A stretch of DNA of 64,000 nt from Caenorhabditis remanei (Eukaryota > Nematoda > Chromadorea > Rhabditida > Rhabditidae). The stretch lies in the NCBI RefSeq assembly GCF_010183535.1, contig NC_071332.1, positions 13,578,001 through 13,642,000 on the forward strand, written 5' to 3'. The position numbers and the translations under genes are program-made. This document shows, in pieces, positions 11,521 to 21,962 of the stretch; within the stretch, counting starts at the first letter, position 1, and the number at the start of each line of letters is the position of its first letter. Below the pieces are notes generated by a model. That model did no database searches. It was given only the letters and a program-made list of their open reading frames with translations, and was not told the origin of the DNA.

Positions 11521-11699
11521 AGATTTCAGTTTGGGAAACGGTAAGAAGATAACAGAAAAATGAAGAAAACACGACGTTGATTCATGATTTATTAGTTTTT
11601 CGGAGAGAAGGCGGTAGTGTTTATCAGGAAGTGAAATATTATTGCACTGTATTCGAAATATTTTCCATCTGCTTCTGTTGAATATACTTAAAAACCAAA

Positions 11700-12840
11700 T
11701 TATGTTTGTACTGTAGTACTCCTGTCATTTTGAGAAGTATCAGGCTGAACTTTTTGTGCTTTGAAAAACCCCATCACCGACAACTTGATGATAGCTTTGA
11801 AAGTTTTGGTCTTTCGAAGAGTATCCATATTTCTTTTGTTACATATTAGATATGACACTTGAACAAATACAGAAGTAGAAAACATATCGGATGCTTGCAG
11901 TATGGATCTCTGTATTTCCTGAAGAAAGAATACAAAAATTTCCTTTCCATTCTTACTGAATTCTTACTGTAAAGAACGTTTTTTCTCGTAACCAAGCAAA
12001 ACCGATACAACAAATTAATGTTACCTAAAAAAAACTTGCTACATTTTCTATGTAGAAAAACCCGACTTACAGTTTTCATTCCCGCGATAAAAACAAGTTG
12101 ATAAAATACATATTTATCTGGTCTGAATTGAACTACTGAAGATAGGTGTTGGTTTTTCCGAATATTCAAAATAATTGGGATGTATAGCAGAGTGGACATA
12201 ATTATTATGAAGTAAATTGACAAATATTCAATTTGGAAAAATACTATATTGAGAGAAGTTCACTTTTAATAATAAAAAGCAAACTCACTATGATAAGTTT
12301 AGTGTGCATATCAGTCTTGAATCCACCAGCCACATCAAGTATAACGTAAGTGATAAATAGATTTGTATAAAATAGAGAATAAGTAAATAATATTATATAG
12401 TTAATTGTCTTTCCTTTCAAATTAATAATTTGATCCGAGTTCGAAAAGAAGTAAAGAACGAATCTCTGGAGAGATAGTAATGATAACAAGATATTATGTA
12501 CGTTCAAAAATACAAAATAAAGTTGTGAAAGAAACCAAAGGATAACTTGAAAAATCAAGTCAGTTTGTATATTGATTGATTGTGAAATTACGAGAATAAC
12601 ATTGAGAATTGCGTATACATATAGAAAAATATAAGTGAAACATGTAGAATTATAAAAATGTTGTATTATAGGAAACACTACGGTGTCTTTATCTTTTGCA
12701 CGATTTGATCTGTATACGAGAACGTAATACGGAAAAACGATGATGAATAGAACGACAGAACCACAAATTAACATGAAAAGAATAAATCCAGAAACAACAT
12801 AAAGACTATACCTGATTCGATAATTGACTTCTGCGTTCAT
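11700..12840 (-). pseudogene. srz-type chemoreceptor with one-base frameshift
   Basis: Exons 12289-12840, 12071-12243, 11968-12024, 11700-11918. Seven hydrophobic segments with srz marks: YVLVYRSNRAKDKDTVVFPI, LLSLLSLQRFVLYFF, FRPDKYVFYQLVFI, and QVSYLICNKRNMDTLRK near the C-terminus. Exon 1 ends in phase 0, but exon 2 only reads correctly one base out of phase. It is 173 bp, where 174 would fit, and the missing base maps to a run of five T (coding strand) at about 12236-12240. Exons 3 and 4 are in frame again. This is either a real frameshift or a homopolymer base-call error. Confidence 0.65.
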
Positions 12841-13601
12841 TGAGAAAATTTCGGGAAAAAGAAAGTTAGGTGTAACTGGAGTATAGATTGACAGGTGGTT
12901 TTTGAAACGACAACTACCTAGTGTCGTTAATTAATTCCACCTTGTTTTCAGCGACCAAAGAATATTAGAGGAAGCTAGTTTAGCGTTTAATCATGATAAA
13001 CAAGCTACCAGATTCAATCAGGAACTCTAAAAAGGATGCATCGATAACCACATTCTGATAATTCATTAATTGCGGCCTCAAAATCACAATTGTAACTAGT
13101 GATGTTTTCCGCTTTGTATATGATTTCTTCAAAAGAAATGCGTTGCTTGAAGATATATTAAAAAATTAGGTGATGTAGTCGTGGATTAGAATGACAGGTG
13201 ATTCAAATTGAAGAGCTGAATAATAAAAACAAAGATCCAGGGTTTTTAATGATTCTTTCAGTAAAATAGGGTCTCACTAGACTCCCTTCGTAAAGTTTTC
13301 TACAAGTTTTTTGTATTTTTACTTGCTATTTTGGTTCCTGAGATGCGAATAACCGACCATAACAATACAAAAACTGATGTAGTCGTCGCACCATCCACCT
13401 TGATAAAATTAACATTTTTCACACTTACTTATGTATCTGTTTTATCCGATTGTGTGGGTTTCTTATGTTTCTTTGGTTTCATTTTACAATTTCATGTAAT
13501 TCTCAGGACTATTTTTTGCAGATGCAATTTTTTCAGCTGTTTGCGGAATTTTGAAAACCTCTCAAACTTCCTGATTCTGACTTTTCTTTAGTTGGTTTTG
13601 A
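12841..13601. other. Divergent upstream region of two srz genes
   Basis: AT-rich. An 86-codon frame at 13331 (+) has no domain and ends before the srz start; I do not call it. Confidence 0.35.
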
Positions 13602-14715
13602 ATGTTTTTCTCCGAAAAGGATAAAGCTGAAATTTTGTTTATAATTTGGAGAAGTTTTTTATCTGCATTCCTGTTTCTGATTATTATAGCACACGGTCTT
13701 TGTTATATTCTGATGTTCTTTGCATTTCCAATATATATCAAAACATACCGACAAAAAACAGTGAAAGGAAAAGAACCGAATTCATTTCTATCTCATTCAA
13801 ATGCTTATTTTTACAAGTCAATAATTGTTGTTTATGTATTAATATTGATAGAAATGCTTGCTTTCGAAGTTTCATTACGTTGTTCTAAATCATTTCCACT
13901 TCTTGGAGAAGTTCTGAAACCCTTCTTGCTGTTGCTTAACCACGTATTTTATACCTATTCAGATGTCAATTTTATCATATTGTTTTTCATTTCGATTTAT
14001 CAACTTCTTGTTTATTTTTTTCCTCTAACAAAGAAATATCTAGTCTTGAAGAAAACATCGTTCAGTTGGTATTTATTTTTTCTTTATCTGATTTTATATC
14101 TAAAAGTGATAGTCTTGTTTATACTTTGTGTTCGAATCAATCATGTCGAGGAGCTTTATTATAGAATTATGAAGGTAATTTACACTTGAATCTGAAAATA
14201 TTTTCGATCCATTCACAGATAAAATTTGTGGTATCATATGTTCTGAACCTACTGACCGTATTAACATGCTTACCCCTGATAATCCACTATCAAATACGTC
14301 CCCGACTTCTTTTGGAAAGAAAACGCAAACCTAACATATATTTTCTTCATTTATCTCTCATGATATTCATCGTGGAAACTGTAAGTATTTCTTTTTCCCA
14401 ACTCTAGAACTTTCTGTTCAGTGGAAGAATATCAATATCTACGTGCTCTCTTACATAATGACAGGCAAGTATCATCGATATGTATGCATCAAATTTATCA
14501 TTATTTTTATCAGCCATTTCATATTTCAGAGTGAATACCGAATAAATGTCTGGGAGTCACTTGACAGGTTGTCTACACCTGTTATGATACAAGTTTCTTA
14601 TTTGATTTGCAGTGAGAAGGAATGGAAGAATGAATTAAAACAAGTATTTATGAAGAGAATATGGAAGAAGATAACAGATAAATTAAGAAGTTCTCGAGTT
14701 GGACCTTCAAATTAA
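13602..14715 (+). CDS. Chemoreceptor GPCR, srz family
   Basis: Exon 1 13602-14174 and exon 2 14219-14380 are clear and phase 0, with the same intron position as the minus-strand srz gene. FAFPIYIKTYRQKT, FISIYQLLVYFFPL, and QVSYLICSEKEWKNELKQVF near the end are srz-like. The 3' part is less certain: reading resumes after TTCAG at about 14422 (WKNINIYVLSYIMT...) and stays open to TAA at 14713-14715. A GC-donor intron near 14463 breaks the frame, so I leave that segment unspliced. The stop lies 33 bp from the stop of the convergent BED/hAT gene. Confidence 0.6.
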
Positions 14716-14748
14716 ATTAAATCAGAAAATAAAGTAAATGAAATTATA

Positions 14749-17700
14749 TCAATATCCATAGATATCAATGTTGGCTGAACAAAAAACAAAACAATCTCGA
14801 ATATTGTCACTAATGCCGGTCGGAACCATTTTCTCTCCGTCTTCATATAACTTTTTGGCCCCAGAAGCAGATGCGGGAATCGCCAAGTATTGGGATGTCA
14901 GAGACTTGAGGATTGGAAATTTGCATGGATTCTGCATCCAGAAGTCAGTCGGATCAGTTTGAGAATTGGTTTCTTCTCGAAGATAATCTTCAATTTCCTG
15001 AAAGATATAACAAAATAGTTTATTGAATCTGGTTGGAAACTTACTTTTTCGAGAGATTCAGTTTTCGGTTCGGAAGACGATCTGCTGCTCTTCTCTTGAA
15101 TGAACCGATCGAAAAGTGATATTCCCCGGGTATTTTCCTCATCTTTCGGAGAGATCAGCACTTCTTCTTTGATCACTTTATTGTTTTGATCTTTGAAATT
15201 GCTGAGCATGTAACTCTGAAAAAAGGTTTTTGCAATTTCTACTTGAATGACAATACACCAACCTTATGACATTCGAAGAAGAACTCCTCCTTAAAACGAG
15301 GATCCAGAAACGTGGCAGTTTTAAGAACCATGTTTTCCTGAGAGAAGTTCGCAGCAGTTTCCAATTTATTCAATACATTGCGTCCAATCAACTGTTCGGG
15401 CGATGATGGGCTAAACACTTTTCAGTTGAAACTTGTCAGATGGCTAAATGACTCACTCGTTCTTTACAACATCAGTCAATTTGTGTAATAAAACTCTCAA
15501 TGATGGGATTATAACTGAAGCGGTTTGATAGTGACGATGTCGAATTTGATCATGAGCTTCCTGAACTTGTTCAAGTATACTGTAGATGAAGTTCGTTACT
15601 TTCATTTCTTCTTCGGTTAGCTCAGTATAGCTGTAACAACGGAACGTAAGAACGGTAGGTACAGTATACTTATTTTAAGTATTGTCCAGAATACTCACCT
15701 TTGATTTTCCTTATCAGAAGAATTAATAGAATTTCTTATCGCATAAATCTGCAAAAGAATTCTCAGAATTTCATGATGTCCTCTCCATGAAAGAGAATCC
15801 GGTCTTTCCAAAACGACATTTGGTAATGCAGTGTCTTGAAACAGAATTACTGAAGCAATCGTTACTTGTTCTTTCTGAACATTCTGGAAGTCAATCACAG
15901 TATGTGCAACTTTCCGAAGGAGGTCGGGACTGTTACTGTAGATTGAACGGGCGATCTGAAGAAAAAACTAATTTATATCAGGATTATCAAACCGACCTCG
16001 TCCAAAATTTCCTCAAAGTTCGGTAATTTTGTCGAACTATTTTCGAGCCAATCGATTTTCGAAATACTCTGACTTTCGCTCATGTAACCAATAATTTTAT
16101 GAAGGACTCCGTATTTTGTAAGCTTCGAATGAAGAAAAGGTGAACTGATTTCAGAAAACTCCGGCCCAGTTTCATAGAAAAGCAGTGCATGTCTTGGTTC
16201 CATTGTTTCAACGTTCGTCCAGTATGCTGAAAAATTATTGGGCTTGATATTTGAAAAGTAGTGTCAGTCCACCAGACTTTTCAGTAGCGGCAGTCGCGTA
16301 CCAAACAGTTTGACAGACAGACAAAAGCACGGTCACGTTCCCGTTTAATTTCAATTATTTCGAAGGGTACGGAAAGTTAGCGTATTATTTGGTTTTATTG
16401 AAACAAAAATTTTGGAAAAAGTGAAAGTTCGAAAAAATCAGATCTTCGTTTTCATTATACTATTTTTTAAACTATGTATGCTCTCGAAATGTATATAAAA
16501 ATTCGCAACATTTTTCATCGGACTAAAAATATCAGAATAATCGTGCTGAAATCTTCTAACTCACCTGAAAGAGAAACGTGTTCAGCTCGATCAGCATCCG
16601 ACTTGAATGTATCAAAGACAAGTGAAACGTTGTTTGCAAACATTAAATCTATTTGGACCTTCTCTTCCAAGTTATCACATAGTGCTGGTAAGACGTTTTG
16701 AATGTAGTACGGTACGTTTTTGAGTCTGAAATACTCATACTTGTCAAGGGCCGGGCCGGGCCGGGCCGGGCCGGGCTTTTTTTCCAAAACTTCAGGCCCG
16801 GCCCGGCCCGGCCCAAGCCCGGCCCGGCCATGGCCGGCCCGGCCCGGCCCCTCAGGCCCCTCTTTTGGAGAGAATTTTTTTTTTCAAATTTTTTTCAAAA
16901 TTTTTTTCGAATTTGAGCAAAGTTGGACTAAGTTCAACTTTGATTTTTTTCATAGAATAATGCATGTGTGTCTGAGTTCATATTCATATCGAAAGAATAT
17001 TTTCAAAGATTTTTTTTCAAGTTTTATAATATAATTACTTTCGCCATTTTTTAATTGTTTAATTTAATTGCCCAAACTGTTTCGCCGCTCGATCTCAGCG
17101 GGGTTTCGACCGAATTTAATATTTTTTCGTTATGAAAATGAGCTCCCGAAGACACACAGATTATTCTGGGAAAAAATCAGATTTTACCTATTTACACCTT
17201 CAAGTTTTCCATTGCCGGAGGCGTCTCGCTGAAAAATTCAGCCCATCTTTCGAAAAATATACTAAATCATGATGAAAAAACTATAAAAAACGAGTATATT
17301 GGGAAATTTTTCCCCATGAAAAATTGAATTTGTGGAAAAAATTTGAAAATTTTTCTCAAAAATCCCATATCCCTGAAAAGAGGGGCCTGAGGGGCCGGGC
17401 CCGGGGGCCGGCCCCTCATTTGACAAGTATGGAAATACTATTAGTGTTTGAATATTTTCCCATTTCCAATCAAATGTTTTTAAACTCACTGAACGCCCGG
17501 CCTCAACTTCTCCAAAAACTTTCGGAATCCAGATCCATCCAACATTGTCACAGGAAGCCGATCCTCACAAATCATAGCAATAACTGATATATCATGTTCA
17601 CTTATTTTCATTTTTGGTTGTGGTTGAATAATTTCATTTCCTCCCGGAGAGTGGCTGGTTTCCCAAACTTCATGTCCAAATAGTGCCGTATAGTCTAGTG

Positions 17701-18347
17701 AAATACCACTCTCATCGGGACTTCTGGTTTGTTTTGCTAGCGCATGACTGAGCTGAAAAACCCAAAGTTAAAAGTGTTCGCTCTCAAATTATTGTCGAAA
17801 TAAAAAAAGTGATACCCGGTGTTTGCGGACTTAATGCTAATTTTAATAATTTTTCCACTAAGTCCGCAAACACCGGGTATCACTTTTTTTATTTCAACAA
17901 TAGAAAGGATAAATACAGTAGCGGTCATGGGTGAGTATGTCTCTGTACCTTAATGTGTATCTCAGTGAATTTATGTTTTTCATTTAGTATACAATACATG
18001 TTGACTCGTTTATAATTTAAAAAAAAGAAATTTGGAGTAAAAATTAGAAATCAACATTTTTTTGAGTGAAAAAAATTTTCTCAAAATTATGATTTTTAAC
18101 TGAAATTATGGACTTGTTTTAGTTGAGATATTCATGAAAGTACAGAGATATACTCACCCATGACAGTTATTGTAAATAAAATATATACCTGTTCCATTTC
18201 CTGAGGATGTCGAGATGCCAAATGCAATCGAAGACAATTGGTCCCTCCGTTTTTCGCCCATCGAACTTGTCTGGTACACAATCGACAGTGAGCCATTTCT
18301 CCAATTCGTTGAAAGTAAACATCGTATTTGCTTCGTTTAAATGTCAT
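14749..18347 (-). CDS. Domesticated hAT transposase with BED zinc finger
   Basis: Nine exons: 18189-18347, 17490-17752, 16565-16725, 15997-16226, 15699-15955, 15457-15630, 15263-15410, 15045-15215, 14749-14997. All are in phase; 603 residues. Exon 1 is a BED finger (CRLCTRQVRW...LRLHLASRHP). The middle has hAT signatures: ISVIAMICEDRLPVTMLDGS, ASVIIPSLRVLLHKL and TATFLDPRFK. The C-terminus is the hAT dimerisation domain (DFWMQNPCKFPILKSLTSQY, then YLAIPASASGAKKLYEDGEK), where the usual ER-FS is changed. Many introns, no flanking TIRs and a spliced-leader-like TTTTGCAG before the ATG indicate a host gene, probably a DNA-binding regulator. Transposase activity is not expected. Confidence 0.78.
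16728..17439. mobile_element. Non-autonomous hAT-type MITE in intron 2 of the BED/hAT gene
   Basis: The element spans 16736-17431 (696 bp) with terminal inverted repeats CATACTTGTCAA / TTGACAAGTATG. It is flanked by an 8-bp direct repeat GAAATACT (16728-16735 and 17432-17439). An 8-bp target duplication is the hallmark of the hAT superfamily. Subterminal sequence is GGGCCGGGCC repeats at 16748-16855 and GGGGCCGGGC at 17385-17415, able to fold back; the centre is AT-rich. It fills nearly the whole intron, and its left duplication abuts the 3' splice site. Confidence 0.75.
17790..17902. mobile_element. Palindromic TA-inserting MITE, copy 1
   Basis: The element is 17792-17900, flanked by TA. 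Arms 17792-17833 and 17859-17900 are 42 nt and pair at 41 positions around a 25-nt loop. Termini TTGTCGAAAT and TA flanks suggest a Tc1/mariner-type MITE. It lies in intron 1 of the BED/hAT gene. The inner arm holds GTGTTTGCGGACT, shared with copy 2. Confidence 0.7.
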
Positions 18348-18840
18348 TCTGCAAAATTTTTTAAATTTAAAAACAATTCCGGAACAAATCGACAAAAAAC
18401 TGATCCGGTTCCGGCGGAAAACGATGTTCAATAGAAAAAATATGCGAATTTCGAGTTTAAATATTTAAGTTTTCATGGAGAAATAGTTGAAGATTTATAT
18501 GTTACCCCAGTAGATAAAAGTAGTCAAAAGAATCTAACATAATGCGGAATTTCGTCTAGCAAAAGAGGAAACAGAGAAATAGAGAGTCCCGACCTCCGTT
18601 TCCTTTTCTCCCTTGTTTTCTCTGCGTATCTTGTATTTGTTAGATCTTTCACCGACCTTTTCTCTGCGTCTATATCTAAAAATGCTCTTTCCTTCCTTCT
18701 CTTCCGCTCTCTGCACGAAATTCTCTCTCTTTTTCTCTCTTCGGGCAGCCAACAAAGAGGAAAAGGAAGTGTGTTAGTAGAACGGAAGTGGCGAGTAGCA
18801 GGGTTCGAAAGTATGAATTCAATAATATTTCATTCGTATT

Positions 18841-18915
<75 letters not shown>
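18841..18915. repeat. (TA)n microsatellite
   Basis: About 37 uninterrupted TA/AT units directly abut palindromic MITE copy 2. This is as expected if the MITE landed at a TA inside the tract, or if the tract grew from its TA target. Confidence 0.9.
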
Positions 18916-18919
<4 letters not shown>

Positions 18920-19049
18920 CGAAATAAAAAAGTTCCGACATTTTTTACCGACGCGTGTTTGCGGACTCAATGCAAAATTTAATAATTTAGCACTATGTCC
19001 GCAAACACGCGTCGGTAAAAAATGTCGGAACTTTTTTGTCGCGACAATA
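18914..19049. mobile_element. Palindromic TA-inserting MITE, copy 2
   Basis: The element is 18916-19047, flanked by TA. Arms 18926-18966 and 18997-19037 pair perfectly over 41 nt around a 30-nt loop. The ends (TTATCGAAAT / TTGTCGCGAC) match copy 1 at TT-TCG. The inner GTGTTTGCGGACT and the loop AATTTAATAATTT are shared with copy 1, while the outer arm is different in sequence yet still self-complementary. Confidence 0.7.
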
Positions 19050-19603
19050 AAGGTGATGGAAAAAATTCACATTTTGAAAATAAGCAGCGATTTTTGAACT
19101 TTTTGCTTTATTATCTATGCGTGGTTTAGTAGAAAGTACTTCAGTGATCTGATTGCACAGTTATCATTTGCCTGCTGTTTAAAAATGCCCCTTTGAAATA
19201 GGGGAAAAGTAAGTTCCACTGAATTTAAGCAATTCTCTTTAAAGTAAGAAGTGTAACACGCTGAAAGAATCTTCTCTGTTGTCATTGTTTTATCTGTCAA
19301 CACAGAAGCATCTATAAGGGTGCGAGGTGTACGGTCCGCAACGAAAATATTTAAATTTTTCGAGTCGAGTCGCGTTGCGTGCGCGTCGCGGTTTATATTG
19401 AAAGATACAACAAATGAACGTAAAATTTGAATTTGGCACTCAGTCAAGTATTTTTAGGCACTGTGTCAACCATTGTGCGACGGGGAGCGTTACAGCGATC
19501 TTATGCCTCGCACTGCTGTGGCGTCTCTTTGATCTGAAAACAGTAATGGGAAACAATTTATTTTTTCACTTTTTTTGTCATGAAAATATGATCAGAAATA
19601 TTT

Positions 19604-21050
19604 CTATTTACGAGCACATGCATAATTCAAAGTATCCACGACGTACGCCAAAGTATCATTTGTGACAGTCGCTCTGACAATCCATTTTTTACTTGCCAAG
19701 TCACATTGAGCAGATAGCAACTGGCTCTGAAATGGCTTTTTGGATCAAAAGAAGTAAACATCACATACCTTCACAGAGACTTTCACAGATGAATCGTCAT
19801 CATATGTGAAGATGACATCATCATTTTCTTTGCAAGATATTTTCCATTTGCATCTGTCTTCACTGATTTCTGCTTGGATGTTCCAATTTGTAACTAGAGA
19901 AGCAGGATACATTATACTGCGGTCTAATAACAAATCAGTTTTGCAGGAGCAGGTTGGAGTACTTGGTGGAAGTAAGGTAGGCATAGGAACAGCTGGAAAA
20001 TATGTAGATTCCTTGAATACCAATTTTCAACTGACCATAGTCAATGCAAGTCACGTATATGAAAGTACTCATTGCATCTTTATTATCTCCAGGAATTATG
20101 GACCATTCATACGAGTTTTTATTCTCGAAATAATAGCAAGTAACAACTTCCGGTCCAGTAGTCTACAATAGTCTATATTTGATTGCTGTCTTCAGTATTT
20201 ACTAGAGTTTACCTCATAAGCTCTTGACTGTTCAACAACAATTTTCTTGAGATTGTTAGAGCTGCAATGCCAGTAAGTTGCACACCCATTTTCATCTGTA
20301 CCACTCAATAAAGCCGGTTCCAGTCTATATTTAGATAGAAGCGTCGGATAAATGTCGAAGTGAGAAGCATATTCCTTGACATTATCGCTATCGAGTGATT
20401 TGTACACACAACCACATGTTTCTGTATAATAAAATCCTTGTATGTCTCGAAGTTTTCATAGGCTTATTTAAACAAACTCGGGTTTTTAGTAGATGGTAAA
20501 TGTCCACCATTGGCTGAAATGAAACATTTTATAGAAACGTTACGTTCTTTTTAAGCCTACTAAAATCTACACAGGTCCCGTAAAGTCTGTCATAGTACCC
20601 GAATCCAGTTTCATCGTCTACGAGCCATTTTTGAACTAAAGGATCGCACATACCATCTGCAGAATACGCACCAAACTAGAATAAGTATACAATTATTCGG
20701 GTTCTTTGTGTACAAATGTCTTACAATAGTAGTTTTCTGTGTATCAAGAACTACTAGACTGAAATCTCCTTCACAATAAAGGGACACGTAGCATTCATCG
20801 GTTTTAACGATTGGCTTAGCAAATTTATCAGACCCATAAAATGTTAGATTACTGAACGGGTGGCTGTCAATCGTATCGTAGAAATCGTTTTTATCAAGAG
20901 CATAGTATAAACATTCACATTTTGCTAGAATTATATTCTATGTATATTCGAATGAGTTCTTCAATAAAACTCACGTGGCTCCACTGTTCTCACTTTTAAA
21001 CAACTTTGAACAACTGAGGGCAGAAGTAAGACAATAATGAAACTTATCAT
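19604..21050 (-). CDS. Secreted protein of three six-cysteine modules
   Basis: Eight exons: 20975-21050, 20725-20924, 20573-20675, 20478-20513, 20213-20421, 20036-20162, 19769-19992, 19604-19726. All are in phase; 365 residues. Signal peptide MISFIIVLLLPSVVQS. Three modules follow, each with a CxC start (CEC, CGC, CSC), a central C-x3-5-C (CYVSLYC, CATYWHC, CKWKISC), a further C followed by W within ~10-12 residues, and a last C (GTC, VTC, YAC). I know no family name and assign no function. The 36-bp exon 4 (about NGGHLPSTKNP) is a linker between modules 1 and 2. The repeated layout suggests internal duplication. Confidence 0.65.
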
Positions 21051-21456
21051 CGTGCAAAAAGCTAATGCAGTAATAATTCAGAAAGTCAATTGGTTGGCTT
21101 TATAGGCACCAGTTCTATTGACTATTCATGATTTTGATTTCCATATTTTCTGATTGTGTTTTGCTGAGTGAATCTAATTAAGAGATCTCTGATATCTTTT
21201 TTGTAGCAATGACGATTAGTCATTTTGAAACTTTTGTATTCAATTAAAACACTGCAAGAGAAGAATTTTTTTTTGGACCTTTAGGGAATAAGAGAGTTGG
21301 AACCAGTTCATGAAGTTACTCAAAATAACCAGGCACATGTTATAATCCAGTTTTGTAAAAAAACATTAGTCGATTCTTAAACTTCAATTTCTTGTTTCAA
21401 CATTTTTGCTATTATTAAATTTATTATGCAATGATGAATGTTTGATAAAAAATTAT
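21051..21456. other. Intergenic
   Basis: AT-rich promoter side of the six-cysteine gene and 3' flank of Ig-like copy 3. I see nothing else. Confidence 0.35.
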
Positions 21457-21962
21457 TTAGAGTTTTCCAATAACACTAAGTTCGATTCCTCTTTGATGGG
21501 GATCAACGTGGACACCTGGTGGGAGCTTCTCTTCCTTGATGACCTTGAGTGGCTCGTAGTCATATACTCCGGCGTCATCATTAGAGAGTTTCTTGATGAT
21601 AAGAGTTCCTGGTGCCTTGAAGACAAAGTTGGTAGATGGGACCTTCTTTCCTTTCTATAAAAATTATGATTTAGAATAATATCGGAATATCTAGTTTCTT
21701 CACACAAACTCAAAGTGTGGTTTTTCAAATAAAATACTGAATGCTTAAAAAAACTAACCGAATCGACCCATGTTCCCTTGTTTGGTCCAGACAAATTCCA
21801 GACTTGTTTCTGTCCGTTCTTCAAAGTTCTTGTGAATGCCTTCACTTCTTCACTGGAAATTGGCAAAGCGACATCCTTTTCTCCGAGTGGAACACCAATT
21901 CCCAAAGCGAAACCATATGAGACAGAAACCAGAGCGAGGAGAAGTAGAAGAGTCTTCATCAT
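21457..21962 (-). CDS. Small secreted Ig-like protein, copy 3
   Basis: Exons 21759-21962 and 21457-21654; 133 residues. The start is MMK at 21962, or the next ATG at 21959. Signal peptide MMKTLLLLLALVSVSYG, then KAFTRTLKNGQKQVWNLSGP, KGTWVDS, KGKKVPSTNFVFKAPGTLII and AGVYDYEP. It is the close paralogue of copy 2, about 10 kb away and on the same strand, separated by receptors and the hAT gene. The intron is in the identical place; its acceptor is the less common TTTATAG. Confidence 0.68.

Larger units (their letters stand above)
18348..19603. other. Upstream region of BED/hAT gene
   Basis: Contains a CT-rich stretch (18590-18740), a (TA)n tract and palindromic MITE copy 2. A 110-codon minus frame at 19115-19447 and a GC-rich patch CGAGTCGAGTCGCGTTGCG near 19358 have no assigned meaning. 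Confidence 0.35.

Noticed and set aside
13331..13591. 86-codon hydrophobic frame before the srz gene
   Set aside because: Hydrophobic by T-richness; not joined in phase to the srz exons.
16649..17034. Open frames rich in Gly-Pro-Ala-Arg
   Set aside because: Produced by the GGGCCGGGCC subterminal repeats of the MITE, in several frames and both strands.
18771..19097. Open frames full of repeated Tyr-Ile at 18.8-19.0 kb
   Set aside because: They are translations of the (TA)n microsatellite and the palindromic MITE, not genes.
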